64,000 nt of DNA from Candidatus Kosakonia sp. 282A-S69 (lineage in GTDB: Bacteria; Pseudomonadota; Gammaproteobacteria; Enterobacterales; Enterobacteriaceae), in NCBI RefSeq assembly GCF_029433855.1, contig NZ_JAROAU010000001.1, positions 807,089 to 871,088 of the forward strand. The letters run 5' to 3'. The notes under the pieces were generated by a model, which did no database searches, was not told where the DNA came from, and saw nothing but the letters and a program-made list of their open reading frames with translations. This document shows positions 18,278 through 25,223 of this stretch, piece after piece; the stretch's first letter is position 1; every line of letters starts with the position of its first letter. The position numbers were made by a program, and so were the translations under genes.

Positions 18278-18823
18278 ATGAGATTTTCCCTCTCTTTACC
18301 TTATCTACGCTGGTCGCTGGCTTCTCTGGTGGAAAAAACGGGCAGGGCACCGCTGCTGGCGGCGCTGTTGCCCCTGATGATCGTCGTTTATTGGCAATTT
18401 GCGATCGCCCCGGAGAAGCGCCAGCTCGTCTCTGAAAATGCACAGCTGGAGCTGCAGTTAGATAAACCGCTGGCGCTCTCTCCTCAGCCTGAAAATAGCG
18501 CGGCAACTTTACAGCGAACGCTTAACGATACCGAGTATCAACAGGTGAAAGCGGTCTTTGACATTTTTCAGCAGAATCACCTGCAGGTTGACGGCAGCCG
18601 GTATCAATTCGGTAAAAACGGAAAAGGGCGTCAACGCGCGCTGGCGCTGACCATTCCGCTGCAGGGCGAGTGGAAGAACTTAACGCGCTCCCTTATCACG
18701 ATGAGTAAGAGCCTGATATTTCACGTCGACAGGCTCGCCATCAGCCGCGCCAGCCCGGAAAGCGCCCACCTGCTGATCACGCTGCAGTTAACGCTGAGCC
18801 TTGCATCTGGTCTGGAGGCGTAA
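18278..18823 (+). CDS. PilO/GspM-like inner-membrane assembly protein
   Basis: 181 aa. One N-terminal membrane segment (about 24-43, PLLAALLPLMIVVYWQFAIA) is followed by a helical heptad region (EKRQLVSENAQLELQLDKPL) and a ferredoxin-like periplasmic domain with ALALTIPLQGEWKNLTRSLI and LLITLQLTLSL. Size and topology fit PilO/GspM. It starts 8 bp after the PilN-like stop, and its own TAA overlaps the next ATG (TAATG). The assignment relies on topology, size and gene order. Confidence 0.62.
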   Translation: MRFSLSLPYLRWSLASLVEKTGRAPLLAALLPLMIVVYWQFAIAPEKRQLVSENAQLELQLDKPLALSPQPENSAATLQRTLNDTEYQQVKAVFDIFQQNHLQVDGSRYQFGKNGKGRQRALALTIPLQGEWKNLTRSLITMSKSLIFHVDRLAISRASPESAHLLITLQLTLSLASGLEA

Positions 18824-19338
18824 TGAAACTGCCGCGATACCTGCAAATCCTGCTGCTGTTGACTGCCGGGCTGCTTACCTGGGTGCATTTCACCGATGAG
18901 GAATCACAAAGCGGAGCCGGGATGAGCCAGGCTGCGCCAGAGGACATCCGCCCGCCGCGCCAGGCGAAGGCCCGTTCGCTACGCGTCACGGATGATGCCA
19001 GCGCGATTGCCGATCTCTTTCCCGTCTATAACGTGCCGGTCGCGAAAGCGCCCGCGCCGGTGGCGAAGGTACAGAGCGTCACCTTTCCTTTTCGCGTCGT
19101 GGGGCTGTGGGTCCGCAAAGATATGCGCATCGTCATCCTGACGGATGGCGCACGTCAATGGCTGATCTGTGACGCCTGTCGTAAAGCGGGGTATATCCGG
19201 CCTGGCGGTCTGATCACGCCCGAGTGGCGACTGCAGGCGATGGCGCAGGGCAGCCTGCTTTTTGAATCCTTACCGGGGCATGAGCCATACAGCATCAGCC
19301 TTAACTCTTTGACTACACAAGCCGTAACAACACAATGA
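18823..19338 (+). CDS. PilP/GspC-like secretin-contacting protein
   Basis: 171 aa. An N-terminal hydrophobic helix (about 8-22) and a Pro-rich linker (PPRQAKARS, then VPVAKAPAPVAKV) lead to a compact beta domain, FPFRVVGLWVRKDMRIVIL through FESLPGHEPYSISL, which has the rhythm of the GspC HR/PilP domain that docks on the secretin N0 region. There is no lipobox, so it is anchored like GspC rather than lipidated like PilP. A Cys pair (CDAC) in the domain may form a disulphide. The stop overlaps the secretin ATG (ATGA). Confidence 0.65.
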   Translation: MKLPRYLQILLLLTAGLLTWVHFTDEESQSGAGMSQAAPEDIRPPRQAKARSLRVTDDASAIADLFPVYNVPVAKAPAPVAKVQSVTFPFRVVGLWVRKDMRIVILTDGARQWLICDACRKAGYIRPGGLITPEWRLQAMAQGSLLFESLPGHEPYSISLNSLTTQAVTTQ

Positions 19339-21200
19339 AAAAACCGATTCTCACTATGGTATGCGCCCTTGCGCTGCTGGCGGGCTGCGTAAGCACTAAG
19401 CCGGTTGCGCCGGAAGAGGCCGGGCCCGTCAATACGGCGTCGCTGCTTGATGCGTTGCAGCGTGTCGATAGCCAGCTTAAGCGCCACCCGCAGGATGTTG
19501 AGTTGCGAACGCAGCGGCAGCTGCTGGTGACACAACTGGTGGAGGGCTATATCACCGCTGCCCGCCAGGCGGCGGCGAAAAACAACTATCTGGCGGCAAG
19601 CCGCGCGTGGCAATCGGTGCTGCGCTATCAGCCCGGCCACTTTGTCGCACTACAGGGATTACAGAAAATAGACCGGCTGCGCGTGCTGGATAAGCTCTAC
19701 CAGCAGGCGATGGCGCAGTACCAGACCGACCCGGAGCAGGCGTTGGCTAAAATCCAGCAGATCCTGGAGGAGTCGCCGGGCTGGCCGCAGGCGGCAGAGA
19801 TGCGTGACCATCTTATGCGTGTAATAGCCGTGCAGAATCAGCCGGAGAAGAAGATGAAGCGCGAGCTGCGCAAGCCCGTTAGCTTTACCTTCAGCAAACA
19901 TAATCTGAAGGAGATCTTCGCCGCCATCAGCCAGATTACCGGCATCAATATTATCTACGATAAGGATGTCTCAGATGCAGCAACGGCCAGCCTGATCGCC
20001 CACGATACCAGTGCGGAAAATGCCCTCAATCTGCTGCTGCTCTCCAATCAGCTGCGTAAAAAGATCCTTAATGGCAACACGCTGCTGATCTATCCCGCCA
20101 CGTTGCAGAAAGAGAAGCTCTACCGCGATACGGTGGTAAAAACGGTCTTTCTCGGATACGCCAAAGCGAAAGAGCTGAACGTGGCGCTGCGTAATTTGAT
20201 CAAGCTGCGCGATGTTCATGTTGATGAGCGAACCAACTCGGTGACCTTTCGCGGCCCGCGTGAAAGCGTTGAAAAAGCCGAGCAGCTGTTGCTGACTCTC
20301 GACCGTCCGGAGGCGGAGGTGACGCTGGCGGTAGAGGTGCTGGAAGTGGACGCCAAAGATGTCGAAAGCTTTGGCATCAACTTCCCCGGGCAGGTTGGCA
20401 TTGGTTTTAACGCCGTTGAGTCCGGCAGCAGCAACATCGCTGTTAACGCACTGAATAAAAATAATATGTTCGTCAATCTCGGTTCTGGCCAGGGGCTGAG
20501 CGCCAATATGCAGAAGATCCGCTCCCATGGTCGCGTGCTGGCTAACCCGCGCATCCGCGTGAAAAACAATAAAAAAGCGGTGGTGGAGATTGGCGAGCGC
20601 ATCCCGGTTCTGACCAGCAGCATCTCCGAGGGTTTTTCACAAGAGCAGGTTGAGTATCAGGATGTTGGCCTGAAGCTGGAGGTTACGCCGGATATCAGCG
20701 TCGATAACACCATCTCGATGGATGTGAAGTTTAACCTCAGCACCATTGGCAGCGCCGAGCACTCGAAAGATGGCGTCGCTTACTATCGCACCAACAACCG
20801 CGACGCGGCCACCGTGCTCAGCAGCCAGAATGGGGAAACGCAAATGCTGGCAGGGTTGATCAAAGAGAGCGACAGCGCAGGGCTGAACGGCCTGCCGGGG
20901 CTGGCAGAGCTGCCGCTGCTCGGCAAACTCTTCGGCAGCCATGAAAGTAACCATGAGCGGACCGAAGTGGTACTACTGATCACGCCCACCATTGAGCGCA
21001 GCATCGACCTGCCAGGCACCCACATCAACACCATCGAGATGGGCAGCGAAGATGCGCCGGGTGAGAGCGCCTACCTGCCGCCAGCCGCAGAGGAGACGCC
21101 TGAAGTCTCGCACTTTGCCCCGCCACCGCTGACGCCGCCGGCCTCCTTCCCGGCGAGGAAAAAAGTGCCGATGCCAACGCTTGCTAAAGGCGAGCAGTAA
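19335..21200 (+). CDS. gspD: Lipoprotein secretin (GspD/PilQ/MshL family)
   Basis: 621 aa. The lipobox ALLAGC puts the lipidated Cys at 18. Residues about 30-170 are helical and TPR-like (YITAARQAAAKNNYLAASRAW). An N0/STN domain follows (FTFSKHNLKEIFAAISQITG), then one N1-type ring domain (VKTVFLGYAKAKELNVALRN) and the secretin channel (SHGRVLANPRIRVKNNKKA, VEYQDVGLKLEVTPDIS, LPLLGKLFGS, TEVVLLITPTI). A 70-residue Pro/Glu-rich tail ends the protein. It forms the outer-membrane pore. Being itself a lipoprotein, it may not need a separate pilotin; none is seen. The TPR extension and single N1 are unlike classical GspD. Confidence 0.9.
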   Translation: MKKPILTMVCALALLAGCVSTKPVAPEEAGPVNTASLLDALQRVDSQLKRHPQDVELRTQRQLLVTQLVEGYITAARQAAAKNNYLAASRAWQSVLRYQPGHFVALQGLQKIDRLRVLDKLYQQAMAQYQTDPEQALAKIQQILEESPGWPQAAEMRDHLMRVIAVQNQPEKKMKRELRKPVSFTFSKHNLKEIFAAISQITGINIIYDKDVSDAATASLIAHDTSAENALNLLLLSNQLRKKILNGNTLLIYPATLQKEKLYRDTVVKTVFLGYAKAKELNVALRNLIKLRDVHVDERTNSVTFRGPRESVEKAEQLLLTLDRPEAEVTLAVEVLEVDAKDVESFGINFPGQVGIGFNAVESGSSNIAVNALNKNNMFVNLGSGQGLSANMQKIRSHGRVLANPRIRVKNNKKAVVEIGERIPVLTSSISEGFSQEQVEYQDVGLKLEVTPDISVDNTISMDVKFNLSTIGSAEHSKDGVAYYRTNNRDAATVLSSQNGETQMLAGLIKESDSAGLNGLPGLAELPLLGKLFGSHESNHERTEVVLLITPTIERSIDLPGTHINTIEMGSEDAPGESAYLPPAAEETPEVSHFAPPPLTPPASFPARKKVPMPTLAKGEQ

Positions 21201-21673
21201 TGGCACGGCGCAATGGGTTTACGCTGATTGAGATGCTGGTATCGCTGGCGCTGCTCGCGACGCTTGCCAGCGCCGCGATCCCGATTTACCAGCGTCAGCT
21301 CCAGCAGCGCAACGAAGAGGCGTTGCGCGTGGCGCTGCGCGAGATCCGCACTGCCCTCGATCGCTATGCTCAACTCAGTGAAGAGGGAATTATTGAAAAA
21401 GAGGCCGATATGTCCAACTGGCCGGTGTCGCTGAATCAACTGGTGGACGGGGTGAACAATAAAAAGTCGGCCAATCGGGAGAAGATCTACCTGCTGCGCG
21501 CCATTCCGCGCGATCCCTTCTGCGACTGTGAAGGCAAGCCGAACAGTGAAACCTGGCGGCTGCGCGCCTCGACGCAGGCTCCCGGCGAAAGCACTGGCGG
21601 GAAGGATATCTGGGATGTCAGCTCCACCAGCATGCAGCCCGGACTGAATGGAGTGCCGTATGCGCAGTGGTGA
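21200..21673 (+). CDS. Minor pseudopilin, GspG-like
   Basis: 157 aa. Prepilin site RRNG/FTLIEMLVSLALL with Glu at +5. The soluble part keeps GspG-type features (EALRVALREIRTALDRYAQL, then LLRAIPRDPFCDCEG and WRLRAST) but diverges at the C-terminus. The Cys pair CDC is unusual for a pseudopilin. The start overlaps the secretin stop (TAATG), and the 3' end overlaps the next pseudopilin. Probably a tip or minor subunit. Confidence 0.83.
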   Translation: MARRNGFTLIEMLVSLALLATLASAAIPIYQRQLQQRNEEALRVALREIRTALDRYAQLSEEGIIEKEADMSNWPVSLNQLVDGVNNKKSANREKIYLLRAIPRDPFCDCEGKPNSETWRLRASTQAPGESTGGKDIWDVSSTSMQPGLNGVPYAQW

Positions 21674-22016
21674 AAAGGGCTTTACGCTGATTGAGTTACT
21701 GGTGGTGATGGCGATTATCGCCACGCTGATGACACTGGTAGCGCCACGTTTTTTCAATCAAACCGAGCGCGCCAAAATCGTGGTGTTGCAGCACAACCGC
21801 AATGCCCTGCGTTCGGCGATTGCCGCCTGGCGTCACGATCGTCTCAGCGGGCCGGAGCGGCTGGAGGAGCTGGTCGAGCAGGGGTATCTGTTTGCTATCC
21901 CGTTAGATCCCGTGACCCAGCGGCGCGATAACTGGCAGGTGAAGCGTGACGAGAACGATCAGATTGTCGATGTCACTTCGCCCTCGCTGCCGGAGCAGGA
22001 AAATGAGTGGCAGTAA
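21660..22016 (+). CDS. Small minor pseudopilin, GspG-like
   Basis: 118 aa from ATG 21660, chosen because GGAG (21650-21653) is six bases upstream; an ATG at 21648 is less well placed. Prepilin site GEKG/FTLIELLVVMAII with Glu at +5. The short soluble domain has LEELVEQGYLFAIPLDPVTQR and NWQVKRDENDQIVDV, again a GspG-like pattern. It overlaps both neighbours by about 14 bp, implying translational coupling and balanced expression. Confidence 0.82.
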   Translation: MRSGEKGFTLIELLVVMAIIATLMTLVAPRFFNQTERAKIVVLQHNRNALRSAIAAWRHDRLSGPERLEELVEQGYLFAIPLDPVTQRRDNWQVKRDENDQIVDVTSPSLPEQENEWQ

Positions 22017-22512
22017 GCCGGAGGGCGGTTTCACCTATCTGTGGGTGCTGCTGATGCTCACCGTGCTGTCGCTCTCCCTGCTGAAAGAGACCCGCTCACG
22101 CGAAGTGCGCTTTCGGCAGCAGCAGGAGGAGGAGCTCTTTTTTCGCGGCGTGCAGATCCGCAATGCGATCCACCGTTATCAGAAAAACGGCAGCGGCTGC
22201 TTCCCGCTCGGTTTTGAGGATCTGCTGCGCGACAGCCGGGATAAAAAGCCCGTCGCGCATCTGCGCCAGTGGTTTGCCGATCCGCTCACCGGCACGCGTG
22301 ACTGGGGAATGAGCTACGACAAGCAGGGGCGCTGGGTTGGCGTCTTCAGCAAAGGCCGCGGTAAGCCGCTGCGCCGTATGCTCTTTCCGCCTGAGATAAA
22401 GAACTTCAAACCGGCCGAGCGCTATGAGCAATGGGTATTCAAAACCCCGGAAGTGCTCTCCGCTCCGCTCCCTTCAGCCTGCCGCTCGCTGCTTAATCAA
22501 CCGGATCGATGA
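22003..22512 (+). CDS. Minor pseudopilin lacking Glu+5
   Basis: 169 aa from ATG 22003, which is preceded by GGAGCAGG; a longer frame from 21946 lies in the previous gene. The leader PEGG/FTYLWVLLMLTVLSL has Trp at +5 instead of Glu, the GspK-type exception that marks tip pseudopilins. The soluble part (RNAIHRYQKNGSGCFPLGFEDLLRD, then WFADPLTGTRDWGMSYDKQG) is GspG-like in size, much smaller than real GspK. It probably caps the pseudopilus (inference). It overlaps the previous gene by 14 bp. Confidence 0.75.
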   Translation: MSGSKPEGGFTYLWVLLMLTVLSLSLLKETRSREVRFRQQQEEELFFRGVQIRNAIHRYQKNGSGCFPLGFEDLLRDSRDKKPVAHLRQWFADPLTGTRDWGMSYDKQGRWVGVFSKGRGKPLRRMLFPPEIKNFKPAERYEQWVFKTPEVLSAPLPSACRSLLNQPDR

Positions 22513-22516
22513 GCCT

Positions 22517-23260
22517 GTGGAAAGCCTCTTTTTTGCGCTGCTTGGCGCCATTTTCGGCAGTTTTATCAATGTTGTGATCTACCGTTTACCGCGAAAAATG
22601 CAGGGTGAAGCGCTAAGTCTGAGCTGGCCGCCCTCCTTTTGTCCCCACTGCCGGGCGCGGATAACGGCGCGTGACAATGTTCCGCTGCTCGGTTGGCTGT
22701 GGCTGCGCGGGCGCAGCCGCTGCTGTCAGAAGCGGATAAGCGCTCGCTATCCGGCCATTGAAGCCTTGATGGCGCTGCTGTTCGCGGCGGTAATTACCCA
22801 TGATGGCGTCAACCCGGCGGCGCTGCTGACGCTGGCGCTGATGAGTTTGCTGGTGGCGATGTGCTTTATCGATATCGACCATATGCTGCTGCCGGACGGG
22901 CTGACTTATCCCTTTATAGCGCTGGCGCTGCTCTGCGCCTGGTGTCGTCAACCGCATCTGCTAACGCTGCAGGAACATGCGCTTGCCGCGGCGGTCGGCT
23001 TTTTTATCCTGTGGTTGCTTAACTACGGATTTGCGCGCTGCCGCGGATATGACGGAATAGGGGGAGGGGATATGAAACTGTTTGCCGGCATCGGGGCATG
23101 GCATGGCTTACCGGCGCTGTTCAATATCATGCTCATCGCTGCGCTGATCGGGCTGGCGAGCGGGCTGTTGCTCTTTCGCGCCGCGCGTCAGCAGCCTTTT
23201 CCATTTGGCCCTGCCATTATTATCGCCTGCATAGGCTGGGCGATGGTTTACAGCCAGTAA
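22517..23260 (+). CDS. gspO: Prepilin peptidase GspO/PilD family
   Basis: About 247 aa from GTG 22517, which gives the family start ESLFFALLGAIFGSFINVVIYRLP; an upstream in-frame ATG at 22424 lies inside the previous gene. It is a multi-pass membrane aspartyl protease and N-methylase. The catalytic motifs FIDIDHMLLPDGLT and GYDGIGGGDMKLFAGIGAW are intact. The N-terminal zinc module is altered: the first CxxC (CPHC) is present, but the second reads SRCCQK, so one Cys of the usual pair is displaced. It is the last gene of the secretion operon; its stop overlaps that of the convergent gene by 13 bp. Confidence 0.9.
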   Translation: MESLFFALLGAIFGSFINVVIYRLPRKMQGEALSLSWPPSFCPHCRARITARDNVPLLGWLWLRGRSRCCQKRISARYPAIEALMALLFAAVITHDGVNPAALLTLALMSLLVAMCFIDIDHMLLPDGLTYPFIALALLCAWCRQPHLLTLQEHALAAAVGFFILWLLNYGFARCRGYDGIGGGDMKLFAGIGAWHGLPALFNIMLIAALIGLASGLLLFRAARQQPFPFGPAIIIACIGWAMVYSQ

Positions 23261-24405
23261 TCGAGAGCGATCTGCCAGCGGCGCTCACTCAGATTCAGCA
23301 GATAGACCTTTTGCCACTGCAACGCCACATCCAGTGAGGCAAAATGGCGGCGAAGTTCGGCAAACCCCATATTTTTATGCCGCTGCAGATCCCGCTGCGC
23401 AATCAGGTTGAGATCGTACTGTTCGAAAAAATCCTTCCAGTAAGCCTGCAGCAGCATGCTGCGGCGGGGATCCTGACCGGCTATGTTCGGCTGCGCGCTG
23501 CCGTTGTAGTGCCCTTCGAGCCGCAGCGTCAGCTCGCTCTCTCCGGTCCAGGTCAGACCCGCCGCCACGCGGTTGCGCCAGGCGATATCCCACTGGCTCT
23601 CCGGCAGCAGCGTCTCCTGCCAGCGGTAGGGCTGACGTCCGCCGGCCCATTCGCCGTAAATCAGCGTTGAGCGGGAGATCACGCGCGAAAGATTGAGGCC
23701 AAACTGCACCTCGCGCTGCTGCTCTTTAAACAGCAGCAGTTGCGGATTGAAATTCTCTGCAAAGCGGTAGCTGGCGCTCAGCAGCAGGCGGTCGCGCGGG
23801 TTACTGGCCTGCCAGCCCAGGCTGCCGCTGCTCTCCGTGCTGCCCCTGCGAATTTGTGGTGCCCAGAGTGCGCTAACGGCGGCGTTATCCCAGAAGTGCT
23901 GCAGGCGCACCATCGCGTTCCCCATGCGGTTGTTGCGCAGCGTTTCCGGATCGGCAGAGATCGCTGAGCGCACCGTGCCCCGGCCGAGAAAGTCCGTGGG
24001 GTTATAGCCCAGCGCGACGCCGTAGCGGGTGTTGATACGCCCCATATCCAGCATCGTTTGCGGCGTCAGGTGATAGCTGAGCCAGGCTTCGCGCAGGGTA
24101 TTGGTATAACGGGGTTCACTGAGCCGGTGCGTAAAACGGCTATCCAGACGGTTGGAGAGCACCAGCCGCCACTCCTCACCAGGCGAGGTATCCAGGCGCA
24201 TATCAAGCGACAGCCGCTGCTCTTTCTCCTGTTGATGATTGATGCTGCTGGCCGCTTCAAACATCATGTTCAGCGCCCGGTAGTCGTCGGGCGTGAACTC
24301 GGTGCTGTCCGCCAGATCGAGCGCCGCCAGGGTCTCGTCCTGCTGCGACAGCGCGGGGTTGGCCAGCAGCAGTAGGCAGAGAAGAAAGAGGGGCGATCGT
24401 GTCAT
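23248..24405 (-). CDS. Putative outer-membrane beta-barrel protein
   Basis: 385 aa. Signal peptide about 1-20 (LLLLANPALSQ). The rest is a series of amphipathic strands with Arg/Trp/Tyr girdles (RLVLSNRLDSRFTHRL, REAWLSYHLTPQTMLDMGRI, LTLRLEGHYNGSAQP) and a final aromatic strand WQIALDYWL, all typical of a beta-barrel. The segment RINTRYGVALGYNPTDFLG resembles porins of the DUF1302/alginate-porin type, but I cannot name the family. It is the last gene of a four-gene minus-strand operon; its start touches the LolA-like stop. It may be the outer-membrane end of that transport module. Confidence 0.65.
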   Translation of the reverse strand: MTRSPLFLLCLLLLANPALSQQDETLAALDLADSTEFTPDDYRALNMMFEAASSINHQQEKEQRLSLDMRLDTSPGEEWRLVLSNRLDSRFTHRLSEPRYTNTLREAWLSYHLTPQTMLDMGRINTRYGVALGYNPTDFLGRGTVRSAISADPETLRNNRMGNAMVRLQHFWDNAAVSALWAPQIRRGSTESSGSLGWQASNPRDRLLLSASYRFAENFNPQLLLFKEQQREVQFGLNLSRVISRSTLIYGEWAGGRQPYRWQETLLPESQWDIAWRNRVAAGLTWTGESELTLRLEGHYNGSAQPNIAGQDPRRSMLLQAYWKDFFEQYDLNLIAQRDLQRHKNMGFAELRRHFASLDVALQWQKVYLLNLSERRWQIALDYWL

Positions 24406-25193
24406 TAATTCGCCTCCCGAAAATGGGCGAGAAAATCACGTTGCAGCCAGGACTCCGGCACATCGCGCCACTGAAAATCCTTCTGGCGCAGCACGGTAAC
24501 CCAGTGCGCATTAACGCCATCAATAATCACCGCTTCGGTCGGGCGGACGCCGCCCAGCACGGGCGCATAGCGGCGATAGAAGGTGGTTTTCAGCAGGTTA
24601 CCGTTGACGGCATAGAACTCCGCTTTGTGGCTCTTAAAGTCGCTTTTATCGACCCATAAATCCATCGAGGGGTAGGCCGCATCTCTGTTTTGCGCTACCA
24701 GGTGCAGGCGATAGCAGTCGCGCATCTGCCGCTCGCCATCCTGAATCCGCTCCTCACCCACCAGCTTTGCCTGATAATCCGCCGCCCAGTTCGCGGTAAT
24801 GACATCGCCGTTGGAGGCTTGCCCCATCAACCGCTGCTGCGGTGAAATCGGCACGCTCGCCTGGCTTGTGGGATCGTAAAGCCACAAATCGCGGCCGCTT
24901 TTCAGCGTCAGTTTACCGGCATCGCGCGGCGGGCTGATAAAGCGCAGCAGGCTGCGAAACTGACCGCCATCCGGCGCAACCCGTGAATAGAGCATCAGTT
25001 CGCTGGTTTCGTGCTGTTTGCCATGCTTGTAGCTGACCAGGGTGGTCACCAGGCTGAAGGAGCGATCCGGGTTACGTACCGCATCGCTTTTTTTCAGGAT
25101 CTGCTGGGCATTAAGCGCCGCAAATGCTGGTGCGGTGCTCATCAACAGGATGCTCAGCCACGCTGACGTCAGGCTCTTTTTCCGTAATGACAT
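24405..25193 (-). CDS. LolA-like periplasmic lipoprotein-sorting family protein
   Basis: 262 aa. Signal peptide about 1-25 (MSTAPAFA). The body follows the outer-membrane lipoprotein-sorting (COG2834-type) pattern: SFSLVTTLVSYKHGKQHETSEL, SLLRFISPPRDAGKLTLKSGRDLWLYDP, then GDVITANWAADYQAKLVGEE and YPSMDLWVDKSDFKSHKAEFY. These proteins have a LolA/LolB-like fold able to bind acyl chains. It is encoded directly after the FtsX-type permease and overlaps the barrel gene. Substrate unknown; it is not the housekeeping lolA. Confidence 0.8.
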   Translation of the reverse strand: MSLRKKSLTSAWLSILLMSTAPAFAALNAQQILKKSDAVRNPDRSFSLVTTLVSYKHGKQHETSELMLYSRVAPDGGQFRSLLRFISPPRDAGKLTLKSGRDLWLYDPTSQASVPISPQQRLMGQASNGDVITANWAADYQAKLVGEERIQDGERQMRDCYRLHLVAQNRDAAYPSMDLWVDKSDFKSHKAEFYAVNGNLLKTTFYRRYAPVLGGVRPTEAVIIDGVNAHWVTVLRQKDFQWRDVPESWLQRDFLAHFREAN

Positions 25194-25223
25194 GATTCCT
25201 CCTTTTTTATTCAGTGCGTTGCA

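Noticed and set aside
13383-23260. Type IV pilus or MSHA pilus locus
   Set aside because: No retraction ATPase PilT/PilU or adhesin-type pilin is present and the first pseudopilin is GspG-like, so a secretion role is more likely, though the core looks T4P-like.
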